Part shown: in pieces, positions 1-13,500 of the stretch
Numbering within the stretch: the stretch's first letter is position 1
How the letters are laid out: each line of letters starts with the position of its first letter
Source: Branchiostoma floridae
Taxonomy: Eukaryota > Chordata > Leptocardii > Amphioxiformes > Branchiostomatidae
Direction: 5' to 3'
Assembly (NCBI RefSeq): GCF_000003815.2
Contig: NC_049997.1
Location: forward strand, 2,763,589 to 2,827,588
Length of the DNA stretch: 64,000 nucleotides
Program-made: the position numbers and the translations under genes
The notes under the pieces: model-generated
What the model saw: only the letters and a program-made list of their open reading frames with translations
The model's database searches: none
Told to the model about the DNA's origin: nothing

Positions 1-148
1 AGAAGAAAACAATTCTTGTTTTTTTTTCTTCTGAAATCAGGCGAAAATTAATGAGCGCGCGGATGTCATCCATAAAATTTACTTGTTGTGGCCTAAGAAA
101 TGGAAACGGACTAAATTGTCATCAGCCAAAATGATGATCAACACCTAC

Positions 149-265
149 CACAATCTTTTTCATCAGTTAAGTCCAAACAGTTAGGTATTCCATCACAAGT
201 ACCGGCGGAGAATGGACCGCACTTGTGGGTTTCCTCACACTTTAAACCAAGGCACTGGACTGCCT
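149..265 (-). CDS. LDLa module 11
   Basis: A 117-bp phase 1-1 exon: [34 protein letters not shown]. It is the last exon visible before the left end. The phase 1 donor G|gtaggt shows the gene continues. Confidence 0.84.
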
Positions 266-3200
266 CTGAAAACAGGTAAGAAGAAGCTTGATTGAATCCA
301 TTCCATGTAGATGTAGATTCAAGGCGTTTCTTTTACACGGATGTGATTATGGTTAGGAAAACACAAGCAGTCTTTTATTATCTTTGAAGGAATGAAATGA
401 CATCAGTCTGTGTGCTTTTTCTCAGCTGATTGACCGAAACGCGTATGTCGTAGCTAATGTCGATCTACTTTAAGATTCTTTGCAAACAAATACTTGAAGG
501 GAATAGGCCTTATCCATCTGCTAAGATCTATAGCCATACTAGATTTAGTTCTTTGTAGTCTGGTTGGCAGGAAACATAAACACCGAACTTCGGGTAGAAC
601 ACTCCAGTACATGGGACCCAGCTTTGGTTTACAGACGACAGTAACTGTTCCTATGGTACTGTCTTACAATAGGAACATATCTAAACATGATTTACATATG
701 AGTGACACTTGAAGACGATTCTTACCGGTTTAACTAGTTGAATGTACTTAATTGAATTGTTTTGGCCAGTTCATTCTAGTGACGCTGAAAAAGAGTGATA
801 TATGTCCGAAAGCAAACCTCGTTTATTGTCCAGGTGTACGGGTTAAATTATATTTGAATATTATTGAGCTAGATAAACTGTAATTTCCAACACAAAAATT
901 GGACTCACCCAAAATTGCGACTGAACACCACCAGTGTTTGTCAAGGAGTGAACAATACTGTAAATGCATTTAAGTTTGCGGGGATTTAATTTCGCGGTAG
1001 CCGGAAAAAGGACTTTTCGCGGTGGTTTTAATTTCGCGGTAACACCATAGACTGCAGTCTGATACTATGATAATAAAATGTTCGCGGTGTTTTTTTTAAG
1101 TTCGCGGTAAAGTGGTCACCGCGAAAACCGCGAACATCAATTCACCGCGAACATTTCTACATTTACAGTACCTGGATGTCTAACCTTCATAAACGTATAG
1201 GATTCATTGTTATCTCGATACCTTGCTTTTGCAAAATCATCAGAAGAAAAGTTACCACAGTCTTGCTCGTCTTCCCAGTTACCACATTCAAACTGATTTC
1301 CATCATCACAGAAGAAGAAACTTGACGTGCACGCCCCGGTGCTGCACACATGGTCGTAAACATCCTCTTCGGTGTTCTGAGCCCCCATGATAGGCAGCAC
1401 TGCTGCAATGTATGTTCTCATGGATTCCCACTGCCCAGTACAGGTACCTGTCAGAAAACAATCAATATTAAGTATAGAAATTAGTAGTATCGGTAGGTAG
1501 GACTTAAACCTTCTCCGTAAGGAGGCGGGGGGAGGGGGTAGCCTGGATACCCTACCCCAACCTCAAAAATTTCTTTCGTGTTGTGGTCTGGCAGGATGGC
1601 TGTAGAAAGGTTCTCCCTTGATCAGAGAGATGAGAACCTAGGATTGATGACCACTCAAACCACAGGTAGCCAGCTACAACACACCACAGTTGGTCAGCAA
1701 GCTATCACAGTAGCGAATCAGATACTTAGTGGTTACTGTTATGGATTAAAAACATACAGGATCTTTAACCAATCATGGTAGGGTGTATTACCTCCTGCTG
1801 ATCCTGCTGCTGTTCTATTGGTGGAGTTTTTTGCCCACTATCTGAGGCAAAATTGAGAAGCCGGCCTATCCCATCCGGCCAGACCCCTGCACGATAGATA
1901 CTTGAGATCGGGCTGGGGTTTGGTAACCAGGCTAGGGGAGGGGGCAGATGATCTATGCAAGCCTGGCAAAGTCTCGTGTTCTCTCGCGAGATCGAGACTA
2001 GGACATTCTCCGTGACCAAGATGTGCTGTCAGACATCGAAAATCTGTTGGTAAGTACTCGTATACCTTTAAAACAGTCACTGTACATGTTGGAAGAAAAT
2101 TGATAGTAACCGGATACTGATGAATCTCTTCAACAAAGAATGATAATGATTGTAAATAAAAAAAAAATTAAAAAAAGATAAAAAATTCACGGGTCTTAGT
2201 GGCAAGTGTGCAGATGTTGACACACTGGCAGCACCAAATCCGTAGGTGTTTTTTGACACATTTAGACACATTAGCCGTGAGGCTCGGTGGGCGTCACTCC
2301 ACCGTCATGGGGGCAGGGGCATGGCGAGTATCGAACTCAGGACCTACTGATTCTGATTCCAACGCTAAAACCGTTGCGCCACACAGACACATGATTGTAA
2401 ATACTTATAGAGATCTAACATGAAGTCTCGTAACAGTGCATTATCAGCCATCAGTGCGGTTCTAATATCTCTTTGATAAATGAATTTGCATTAACCAGGG
2501 CTCGAAATTCTTTTTTTTGGAATTAGGTGCACTGGCGCACCCAGATTAAAAGATTGGGTGCACCAAAAAAAAATTTGGGTGCACCACTTACATTTAAGTA
2601 ATAACCTAATAGCAAAACCTTGTTACAAGCTATCAAATTCTTAAACAAGTACCATGACAGACATTTTTGTTATCTTTCTAACATTAGTGAGAATATGATG
2701 TATACTAGTATACTTTGATATCTTTACATACATAAACCTACGAAAATATTTGGGTGCACCCTGTGCACCCACAGAAAATATTTGGGTGCACAGCCAATTT
2801 TGGGTGCACCTGGGTGTACATGCACCCAGTATTTCGAGCCCTGTTAAGTAATGAAGCTCTTTACCACAATCCATTTCATCCTGCGGGCGTGAGTAGTCGA
2901 CGTGAAACATAAAAGTGCAGTCAGGAATACCATCGCAAACGCGATCCAGCCCAATGCATTCACTGTTAAATGTACCACAATAAAAGCCACCAGTAGACTT
3001 GCAATGCTCCTCTGTAATGTTGAAGAATACCGCAATGATTATGATGCGCATTACACCAGAAATGCTACTTTTACAACGGAATGTAAATGATACGTACTGA
3101 ACATGTAATAACTCGCAAGCAAGTACTTTAATACCGGCATGTATGGGCGGTAACCTGTCTTGTTGATTTATGAGTTTTCCTTTCTAAATTTGCTAATGAT

Positions 3201-3536
3201 GAGATCTTCAAAATTTGCTCTTTATTTGGATTGTACAGTATGGTACACCAAGCAGCCGAATGATCATCGTTATTAGGAACAGTAAGAAAGCATGTATTCT
3301 TTGAAGGCCAAACTTTGTTTTGCATCCTATTCTTTCAAAATAGTATGGCATCTGTGGCATTTATCTTGTACAAATTTTTCCCATCAAAAAGTAACCTCCG
3401 CAAGGCCTTAAAGGGGTTATGGAGGGTAGATTTCGGCAAAAATAGGGTGAAGAATTATATGACAACACTATAGCCATTGTAGAAGACTACTGGAAACACA
3501 TGCACATGTACCTCTCCTTCATAACCTTAGATTGAT

Positions 3537-3595
<59 letters not shown>

Positions 3596-3628
3596 TCGGA
3601 GAGAGAGTGAGAGATAGAGAGCCAGTCG

Positions 3629-3659
<31 letters not shown>

Positions 3660-6600
3660 GGGAGAAAGAGAGAGAGAGGTGATCATGACTTGGATTATTG
3701 GATGACGTTGTCATCTTTACAATCAATGGAAAACGTACCACAGTTTGCTTCGTCGTCAACACACGCCGATGCCTCTGTTGAGTCGTGAGTTATTGCCGTG
3801 TACATGTGACAGGAATTCAAGCCGTCGCAGATATCCTCGGGTAGGTAGCACTGTGTCAGCTGATTGCACTGGCACCTCCATCCTCCAATGGATTCGCAGT
3901 GTGCATCTTTTTTGGAGTCAATTGACGAGACAAAACCATTGCACGAGAATGAGACTTTAAATCTTGTCTATAGTCTAAGTCTGACCGACAGCAAAATGAA
4001 ATCATATCACAAAGTATTGCTGCAGCGGAATTTTCTTTCTTTTTTTATTTATTTTTATTATTTTGCTTTTGGACAGACGAGGATAATGTGGCACTGCACT
4101 CAAGATTTTGTAACTTACGAGGGTGAGTCAGAAAGGAATGCAAGTGGTTTCATAACAGAGTCTTTCTTTGATCGAATGAGTTGAAATTTGGCACAAAGGT
4201 TAAGACATCTCCCCTCTTGAGATTGAAACATCTAAATTTGTTGCTCATTGTTTTATAAGTGACTGAGCTGCTTTCAAGGTGACCACACCCTTGGTATCTC
4301 GCCAAATGAAAAGTGGGGTCCAATTAACGTACAATTAAGAATTTCCCTAAACCAATTTTTTTTACTGTAGGAGACTAAGCCAGCACATGCAATAAGCTGC
4401 ATTTCTCTATAAGCCACACGCTTATTTTCAACACTGAAATCCGAGCAGTATTTCTTTTTTCGTTGCTGGTGTAGATTGAGGTATACGCGGTCTTCAGGGT
4501 CATGAGATCTGCAGTGTTATGATTAAAACTGTCTGTAGCCTACTTTTTCATTAACAAAGAGAAATGAAACTTAGCACACTTTCTAGTCTTTAAACAGTTA
4601 ATAACTGTGTAAAGTTTCGTTTCTTTTGGTAGATGGAAAAGTAGTCTTTTAACCAACAACTCACGAATTCGTGTATAAATCCAACCGCTCTATAACGCAA
4701 CTTACTGCATCCTAGCAGCTGTAAATAAAGAACCATTACGAGTTTAGAAATGAAAATTGGTACACACCCTATAGAGACATTTGTTATCATACATATATAA
4801 TTTCAACCTCCTACAGTGATTTTTAGTGGGTCAGATTTAGAGGAATCGATAGTCTGACAAGCTACCAAGGGTGTGTTCATCTTGAAATCAACTCAGTTGC
4901 TCATAAAATGATAAAGACCAAATCTTCAAAACGTTCAATCTCAAGAGGACATATATCTCTACCTTTGTGCCAAATTTAAAATCAATTGATTAAAAAACGA
5001 GTCTGTTATGAAACCACTTGCATGACTTTCTGACTTACCCTCGTATATTAACAGTGCCACGTACACGGTAGGAAAAGGTAGTCTTTTATCTCCCTGACCG
5101 AAGTCAGGTACCCATTTTTACACCTGGGTGAAGTGAGGAAGGTCGTGTAAAGTGCTTTTCCCAAGGGCACAACAGCGGAATTTTCGGTTTCGATATCTGG
5201 TGTTCTAGATATGCTATGGTCGTGATTTTTGAGATAGCTCTTGGGGCAGATAGGAAGTAATGTAGGTTTGGCCGCCTAGCAACTTTTTTGGAATTGTATT
5301 CAAACAATGCCCCTATCACTCAAGACCTTTGTATAAGTAAGCTTCATGTTTTATGTAATTGTAGAGATTAATTCGTCTAAAACACGACTTCGTTCAACAA
5401 AACAGAGGATGTACACATATCGTCTTTATACCCCCTTTCCACTAGGACGGCGCTCTCGCGGCGCTCTCTCTGCGACCTCAAATTGGGAAGAGCGCGGTGA
5501 GAGCGCGGTGGGATCGCCAAGGTCGCGTGAGAGCGCCGTCAAGTGGAAAGGGGGCCTAAGCAATATGCAGCACATAGTATATAGTATAGTGGTTCCTAAA
5601 TGCTGAAAAACGATACTAACCACAGTGTTTTTCGTCCTCTCCATTTGCGCAATCAGGAATTGTATCACAAACGTAGTATTCGGGCAAACAGGTATTTTCT
5701 CCAGGGCATTTCCACCCGTACAATCCTTGGCATGGGTTCGCCAATCCTGCAAGATCAACATCATATAAACTTCGTTGTTAATGAGTTGACATTTTTTTCA
5801 GTTCATTTTATAGTCACCCATATGGTCTTTTGCAAAAAGAAAACAGTTCTCCTTTTAACATCACAAAACCCACACATAATAGAAAAGGTGGGATCTTTCG
5901 TCTTCCACTGTCTTCAACAAAGGAGTCGAACCCAATAACCCAGGATCTAGAGTTAGCTTTTACTAGTTTTAGACTAGAGTAGACACTTGTGATATTGTAT
6001 TTTACACTGTTTGAATCTTGTATGTTACCTGCAATTAGCCCACGTGCGAGAATTTGCAACAAACCTTGACTTTATTAGAGTAGACACTTGTGTTATTGTA
6101 TTTTACATTGTCTGAATCTATGTTACCTGCAATTAGTCCACGGGCAAGGATTTGCAATAAACTTGATTATTATTAATCATTTCGATCTGATAGAGGAAGT
6201 AAGTCACTGAAGACCTAAACAGTTGACCAATGCCAGTTGACCAAAGTTAATTCACTATACGACTCAAACAGTACGTGCTTGTTACGTATATGTATATGTC
6301 TATCTCTTTCTCTCTCTCTCTTTCTCTCACTCTGTCACTCTCTCTATATCTATCTACCTACCCATCTATCCATATATCTATCCATCCATCTATCTATCTA
6401 TCCATATCTATATATCTATATATCTATATATCTATATATCTATATATCTATATCTATATATCTATATATCTATATATCTATATATCTATATATCTATATA
6501 TACATCTATATCTATATATCTATATATCTATATCTATACATCTATATATCTATACATCTATACATCTATATATCTATATATCTATATATCTATATATCTA

Positions 6601-7449
6601 TATATCTATATATCTATATATCTAATATCATNNNNNNNNNNNNNNNNNNNNNNNNNNNNNNNNNNNNNNNNNNNNNNNNNNNNNNNNNNNNNNNNNNNNN
6701 NNNNNNNNNNNNNNNNNNNNNNNNNNNNNNNCCTGGTAGTCCTGGGTAGTCTATTACTCCATCACACACAAGATCCATTGGGATGCATCCCGCACGGCCC
6801 AGTAACATCTTGTCAGTGTTATCATTATAGACAGAATTCGCCATTTGACCGATCAGAACTATTGCATAATATCCACAGTAACCTTCATAAAACAAGATAG
6901 AAAAAACGGGTAAAATACTTTAGTAATAGAAAAGCTAAAAATGTGAAATTTATTCTCAAGCGAAAGCAGCATGTTTCAACAAAGGAGGTGCTTTCCCTAT
7001 GCAAAAATAAATAAAACATTTTCTTTACATGGAACATACTTTACTGCTTTCAACAACAAAAAGCATCTACACATATTTAACTGTCAGTCTATCTTGATCT
7101 ATATATCTATATATATATATACCATTAGATAGTTATCTAGATATAAATTTAGATACATATAAAGATATAGATTATAGGTAGGTAGATAGATAGATAGATA
7201 AATAGATAGACAGGTAGATAGATGGATAGATAGATATAGATAGTATACACCAACAACTAAAGCGTTAACACAGTTAACGTTGGTAATAGATATAGATATA
7301 CATGTAGATAATAGGTAGGTAGATACATAGATATATAGGTAGGTCGGTAGATGGATTATTAGATAGATAGATAGATAGATAGATCGGTGGATAGATAGAT
7401 AGATCGGTGGATAGATAGATATATAGGTAAATAGATAGCTAGATAGATG

Positions 7450-7484
<35 letters not shown>

Positions 7485-7529
7485 GGATAGATCGGTGGAT
7501 AGATAGATAGATAGATGGGTATATAGGTG

Positions 7530-7563
<34 letters not shown>

Positions 7564-10500
7564 TACAGTCAAACCTGCCCAAGACGACCACCCGGGAAAA
7601 AAGGACCGGAAAAAAGCGGTCGATTTGGACAGGTGGTCGCTGAGAAGAGTATCGACTCAAAACATGCCCGATGCAAAGTATAAATGGTTGCCGTTGTGTT
7701 TAATGGCAAATATCAAGCACACTGCACGCACGCAAAGAAGCGAGGTCTTTAATGTCAAATACAACACGCACACTGTAAACTGTAAATTTAACCCCAAAAT
7801 CCGACGCAAACTGGCCGATTTCGGCACAAAACCGCGCTAATTATCATCAAAAATCGATGAAAACCTCAATCTTGAAAATGATGCGGTCGTTATAGGTCCC
7901 AATTTGGGCCGGTCGCGGTCGCGTTGGCCAGGTGGTCGTTGAGAAAAGGGTCGCTTAATGCTTACGTCAATGGGAAAATANNNNNNNNNNNNNNNNNNNN
8001 NNNNNNNNNNNNNNNNNNNNNNNNNNNNNNNNNNNNNNNNNNNNNNNNNNNNNNNNNNNNNNNNNNNNNNNNNNNNNNNNTAGATAGAGAGATAGATAGG
8101 TAGATGGATAGATAGGTAGATAGATGGATAGATAGGTAGATAGATGGATGGATAGATAGATAGAGAGATAGATAGATAGAGCGATAGATAGGTAGATGGA
8201 TAGATAGGTAGATAGATGGATAGATAGGTAGATAGATGGATAGATAGGTAGATAGATGGATGGATAGATAGATAGAGAGATAGATAGAGCGATAGATAGG
8301 TAGATGGATAGATAGGTAGATAGATGGATGGATAGATAGATAGAGAGATAGATAGATAGAGCGATAGATAGGTAGATGGATAGATAGGTAGATAGATGGA
8401 TAGATAGGTAGATAGATGGATGGATAGATAGATAGAGAGATAGATAGAGCGATAGATAGGTAGATGGATAGATAGGTAGATAGATGGATGGATAGATAGA
8501 TAGAGAGATAGATAGATAGAGCGATAGATAGGTAGATGGATAGATAGGTAGATAGATGGATAGATAGGTAGATAGATGGATGGATAGATAGATAGAGAGA
8601 TAGATAGAGCGATAGATAGGTAGATGGATAGATACGTAGATAGATGGATGGATAGATAGATAGATAGACAAACTTAGCATACACCAACAACTGAAGCGTT
8701 ACCACAGTTGGTCTCATCCGAAAAGTCCCTGCAGTCCACATGGCTATCACATAACTCCTGCCGACTGATGCACTTCGGAAAAGGAGGAAGCGTGGATCTA
8801 CAAGCCCAGTATCCAATAGACTCACACACATCATCTGGAGTTTGTACAAAGAAATCGGGATAAGATATTGTGTATAGAGACGTATTGTCAAATATGTATT
8901 TCATATCCATACCCTGAGAACTACTATTATCTGTTCCCACTATCTCTGACGTATCTGCAGAAATCCACGATTATGAACTGTTGTATGCAGTAAAGCAGTT
9001 AAGTTAAGTTAAAGTTGCCCATGCATCTGTGTAGATGCGTAGGGGCGGCGCCCATCTCCATTTCTATAGCCCTTGGACCACACATTTGTGCAAATCACTG
9101 CAACAGGGTGGTGGTTCGCTGGTAGTGATGTGTGTTTAACTCCCATACTCTTTCCCAAATGCTGAGTGCTAAGCAGAGAAAGCAGCATGTACAAGTCTTT
9201 GGTATGACAAGGCCGGGGGTCAAACTCACGACCTACCGAATGCAATGCTACCCACTCGGCCATTGCACCGGTTGTTAAGTTGTCAAGGTGAAAAAAGAAA
9301 TCTTACCACTGTGACATTTCTCTTCGTCCGAGCCGTCCTCACAGTCAGGAATGCCGTTGCACAGAGATTCTCCTTTGACGCAACCAGGAGCATCACGGCA
9401 CTTCCAGAAGGCAGTGTCACCGAATGCACCATGAAGGGAACAGAATTCGTCTTTCCAGAGTTAAAAGAAATCGAATGGGAAATAGATTTTCAACGAATCA
9501 ATATCCTCTTCTTCAACTTAGCTTTCAAAAGGGTAACTACGATGATTTTGTTCACAATGGACTGTACGAAAAGTTGCTGTCACCCAGGTATGTTTACTTC
9601 ATAGAGGAACATATTTGCTTGTCTACAAAGGACATTTCGGCAACCTAAATACATTCATCACCATGCATATGGCCACACTGACTTAATTTTATGGATGACA
9701 TTCACGTGGGTATGGATTTTCGCCTGTTCTCAAAAAAACTGTGGCAACATGTGACCCAAGATCATCCCTGGTAAATCTGAATTGTATGCTTGCCAGAGGA
9801 TCTGCTCTCCAGGGTAAGAAGGCACATGGTCAGGGTATCTGGCCACTGCGCCCTTGTTCCCTCTTTAAATAAGAATGACAATAAAACATTTTTGAAATGG
9901 CGACGATTGCCTCTTACAGTCTTAATGGAGGTGACCTAGAGGTGGGCAAGAATATACTGGGTATGGTTTAGCACATTGTTTTGCTGGATTTTTTTTTCGC
10001 CCTCGCGTATTAGTTTTGGGGTATCCTGAGGATGAAATCCATAAAACCAAGCCTAATGTGAATGAATGAATGAATGAATGAATGAATGAATGAATGAATG
10101 AATGAATGAATGAATGAATGAATGAATGAATGGTTTATTAAGAAAAACGTGATACTTTGCAGCCAGGCGATGAAGCTCTTACAAGCTCTTACAAGAAGCC
10201 AAACAGAATGAAGAGCTGGCAGTCCTAGCAGCATCTAACGACAAAGAGTTCTGGAAAAAGATCCGACAGAGAAAGGGCAGAACCAACAGGCCGCAAGCAG
10301 TAAAAGTGGGGGAACAAGTCATCAACAATCCCAGTCAAGTGAGAGAAACTTGGGCAAGACACTTTGAGACATTGGGCAACGAACAGGAAGAGGAAGCCGT
10401 GCGCTTTGATGAAATACACAAGAACCAAATCACAGAAGAGGTAGCCAAGATGGAAGAAGAAAGCTACAACAACCTGGAAGGGATACTGGAAGAACCCTTC

Positions 10501-13500
10501 TCCCCACAAGAGGTAGCCTCTATTTGCAAGGGTTTGAAGAATGGAAAGAGTGGAGGCAGAGATGGCCTGGTATACGAACACATCAAGTATGGAGGTGAGG
10601 CATTGTGGGCCCGTTTGACATTGCTGTTCAATGCAATAAGAGAAAAAGAACACATCCCAGAAGGCTTTAAGAAAGGACTGAAGATACCCCTCCTTAAGCA
10701 AGGCAAAACAAACAAAACAGACATGGACTCGCACCGGGGTGTGACGCTGCTACCTGTCATTTCTAAAGTATGGGAGAGGACATTGTTTAATAGATGGAGT
10801 CCTTGGCTACATGATAGAAGTATACCTCACCAACTCCAGAATGGAGGACAAGTTGGATGCAGCAACATCACTACCGCCTTCATTGTGAGAGAAGTGATCA
10901 ACCACTACATTGAAAGAGGCAGCCTAGTATACGGCTGCTTCCTTGATACAAAGAAAGCGTACGACACAGTCTGGCTGGAGGGAATGTTGTTTAAAATGTA
11001 CAAGAAAGGAGTAAATGGCAGACTATGGAGACTCCTCAAGCTCATGCACACCGGTTGTACATATTCTGTCATGCTGAATGGAGGTTTTTCCAGAGAATTC
11101 AGCACTACAAGAGGTGTGAACCAAGGAGGTGTATTGTCCCTTACCTGCTATCTACTAGCAACAGATGATGTACACGACGAACTACAGCTACAGTCGGGAG
11201 GAGTGAGCATAGGAGGGATCAGTTGTGCTTCGCCTGCCTTAGCGGATGACATATGTCTGCTGGCGAGCACACAAGCAGGTCTGCAGAGAATGATCGACAC
11301 GATGGAACATTATGGGAAAAAATGGAGATTTGAATTTGCACCAGGAAAAAGTAAATGCATCATCTTTGGGCAGACAACTAGCAGCCATAACGTGGCCAGT
11401 GAAACAACCTTGTGGAAAATGGGAACAAGTTCTATACCGGAGACAGCTACAGTAACGCATGTTGGGGTACAACACTCTGCCAACATGTTATCAAAAGAAC
11501 CCATTGAGGGGGCATGCAGAAAAGGGAAGGGAAAGATTAGTGCGATTCTGACAACAGGTTCTGAAGGACAACACCCCAACCCGCTAATCTACAAGACCTT
11601 GTACAACACATTGGTCATTCCCAGCATGCTACATGGGTGCGAGTTTTGGGACCCTTCAAGCAGCGATCTACTTAAACTAGAGAGAGTGCACAGAAGGGGA
11701 GCAAAAAACATGCAAGGCATGCACTTTCAGACAGAGACGACGGCGTGTCTTAGTGCAATAGGACTGACAAGTCTGAAGTCAATCCTGGACAAATGTAAAC
11801 TCTGCCTTTTCGGAAAGCTCGTCAGTCTGCAAAACACTGTACTTGCAAAGAGAGTGTTCCTCATCAGGCTGTACTCATACATCCTAGCAAAGCCAGGCAG
11901 TAAGACAAGAGGATTTGTGGACGAGTGTTTTGAAGTTGCTAAGGAATATGGCCTGGTGGAGTGGCTGGAAGGATACTGGTTGACAACAGACTTCCCTACA
12001 GTAGATGCATGGAAACATCTAGTAAAGACGACAATACAGACACAAGAGAGTGAGAGGTGGAGGGAAAGCACTGCATCCGAAACCAACTGCCACAGGTTCT
12101 ACAGAGTCCACCAGACAAACAACAAACCCCACAAGCTATGGACACTAGCAAGACAACAGCCAGAGTATCAGAGAGACCTTAAGAACCTCATACTCCTCAG
12201 TACCATCCCAACCAGACACACCGTAAAAGCATGTCCAACCTGCCACAACGCTACAGAAGACTTGGTCGGTCATCTATTCACCAGATGTTTCACTTTTAAC
12301 CACTTACGACAAACCCTGGCAGAAGAAATAGCAAACACCCTGGGAGTAAGAGTCATGGCAAAAGTGCACGAGCAACCAGATGAGAGATTCACAGAGGTCA
12401 TGCTGGGTGCTGAGATAGTGGAAGAAGCCGTAGAACCAGCTGTGTGGAGCGCCTTCATCACAACAACGGCCAGATTGCTCCGCCCTCTGGCAGCCATGGC
12501 ATTAAAGCACGCCACCTGGAAAGAGAGGCAAAACTGCAGCACGGGGATGGAGAATAGAACACACGAGAGCTGAGGACGTACAGACGAGAGAAGAAGAAAG
12601 AGCTGAAAAGAGCTAGACTTAAACTACCCCCAACAAAGGCTACAACACAGCCTCGTCAGAAGCTAGACTGTGAGTTAAACATACGAGCTGTGGAGAACTG
12701 AACTGTGTAGAGTCACAAGGAGTTGTAGAGAATGATACAGAAAGGGTCACTGAACCTTGAAAGTGAAACTCTAAAGAACTTTAGAGAACTCTTGAGAGTT
12801 ATGTGTACAATGCACAGAAATAGAGACGAGAAGAGACAGTTATTATGGTATGATAGATCTGATCGAGTGATTTTTTAATGTCCCAATGGTCATCAGTAGA
12901 CTAGACGTTTAGGGCATGGGATACCCCTGGCAGGTTCGTTCACCTGCCCTCAGAGAGATTGTAAATATGAGTACGAAATTAAAACAATATAAGGATATAA
13001 TTTATTTTATTTTAACAGGATTGCTATGTACCACATGTTTAATGTCACGGCTTCCCCTTTGTAAATACTTCAGCTATGCAATGCTCTCCCAAGGGAGGAA
13101 TAAAGTACAAGAAAGAAAGAAATGAATGAATGAATGAATGAATGAATGAATGAATGAATTATTAAGAAAAACGTGATACTTTGCAGCCAGGCGATGAATT
13201 ACGTATACGGTACAATACAAGCCAGGGAAAACAACATATTACAAATGAGGCTCAGCATAAACTTTAAAACATCGATATGGAAGCATGCTTTAACCCTATC
13301 TAGATCAGTGTCATCGTCATTGGCAACAAAAGTCTTGGCAGACTTAGACACTAATAAGATAAGCATTATAGTCATCATTTTGTTCAATACATTTATGTAT
13401 AGCGGAAATTTCATATTTTGAAGAGGATGAACTGAACTGAACTGAACTCATATTTTGACGATTTTAGCCCAAAATATGACATTATGACGTCATAATTACG

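Noticed and set aside
3487-3762. Ser/Leu-rich minus ORF
   Set aside because: Translation of the (GA)n tract.
7083-8675. CRISPR-like array
   Set aside because: Microsatellite without spacers, in a eukaryotic genome.
6237-8891. Long Tyr/Ile/Ser and Leu/Ser ORFs
   Set aside because: They are translations of TATC/GATA microsatellites.
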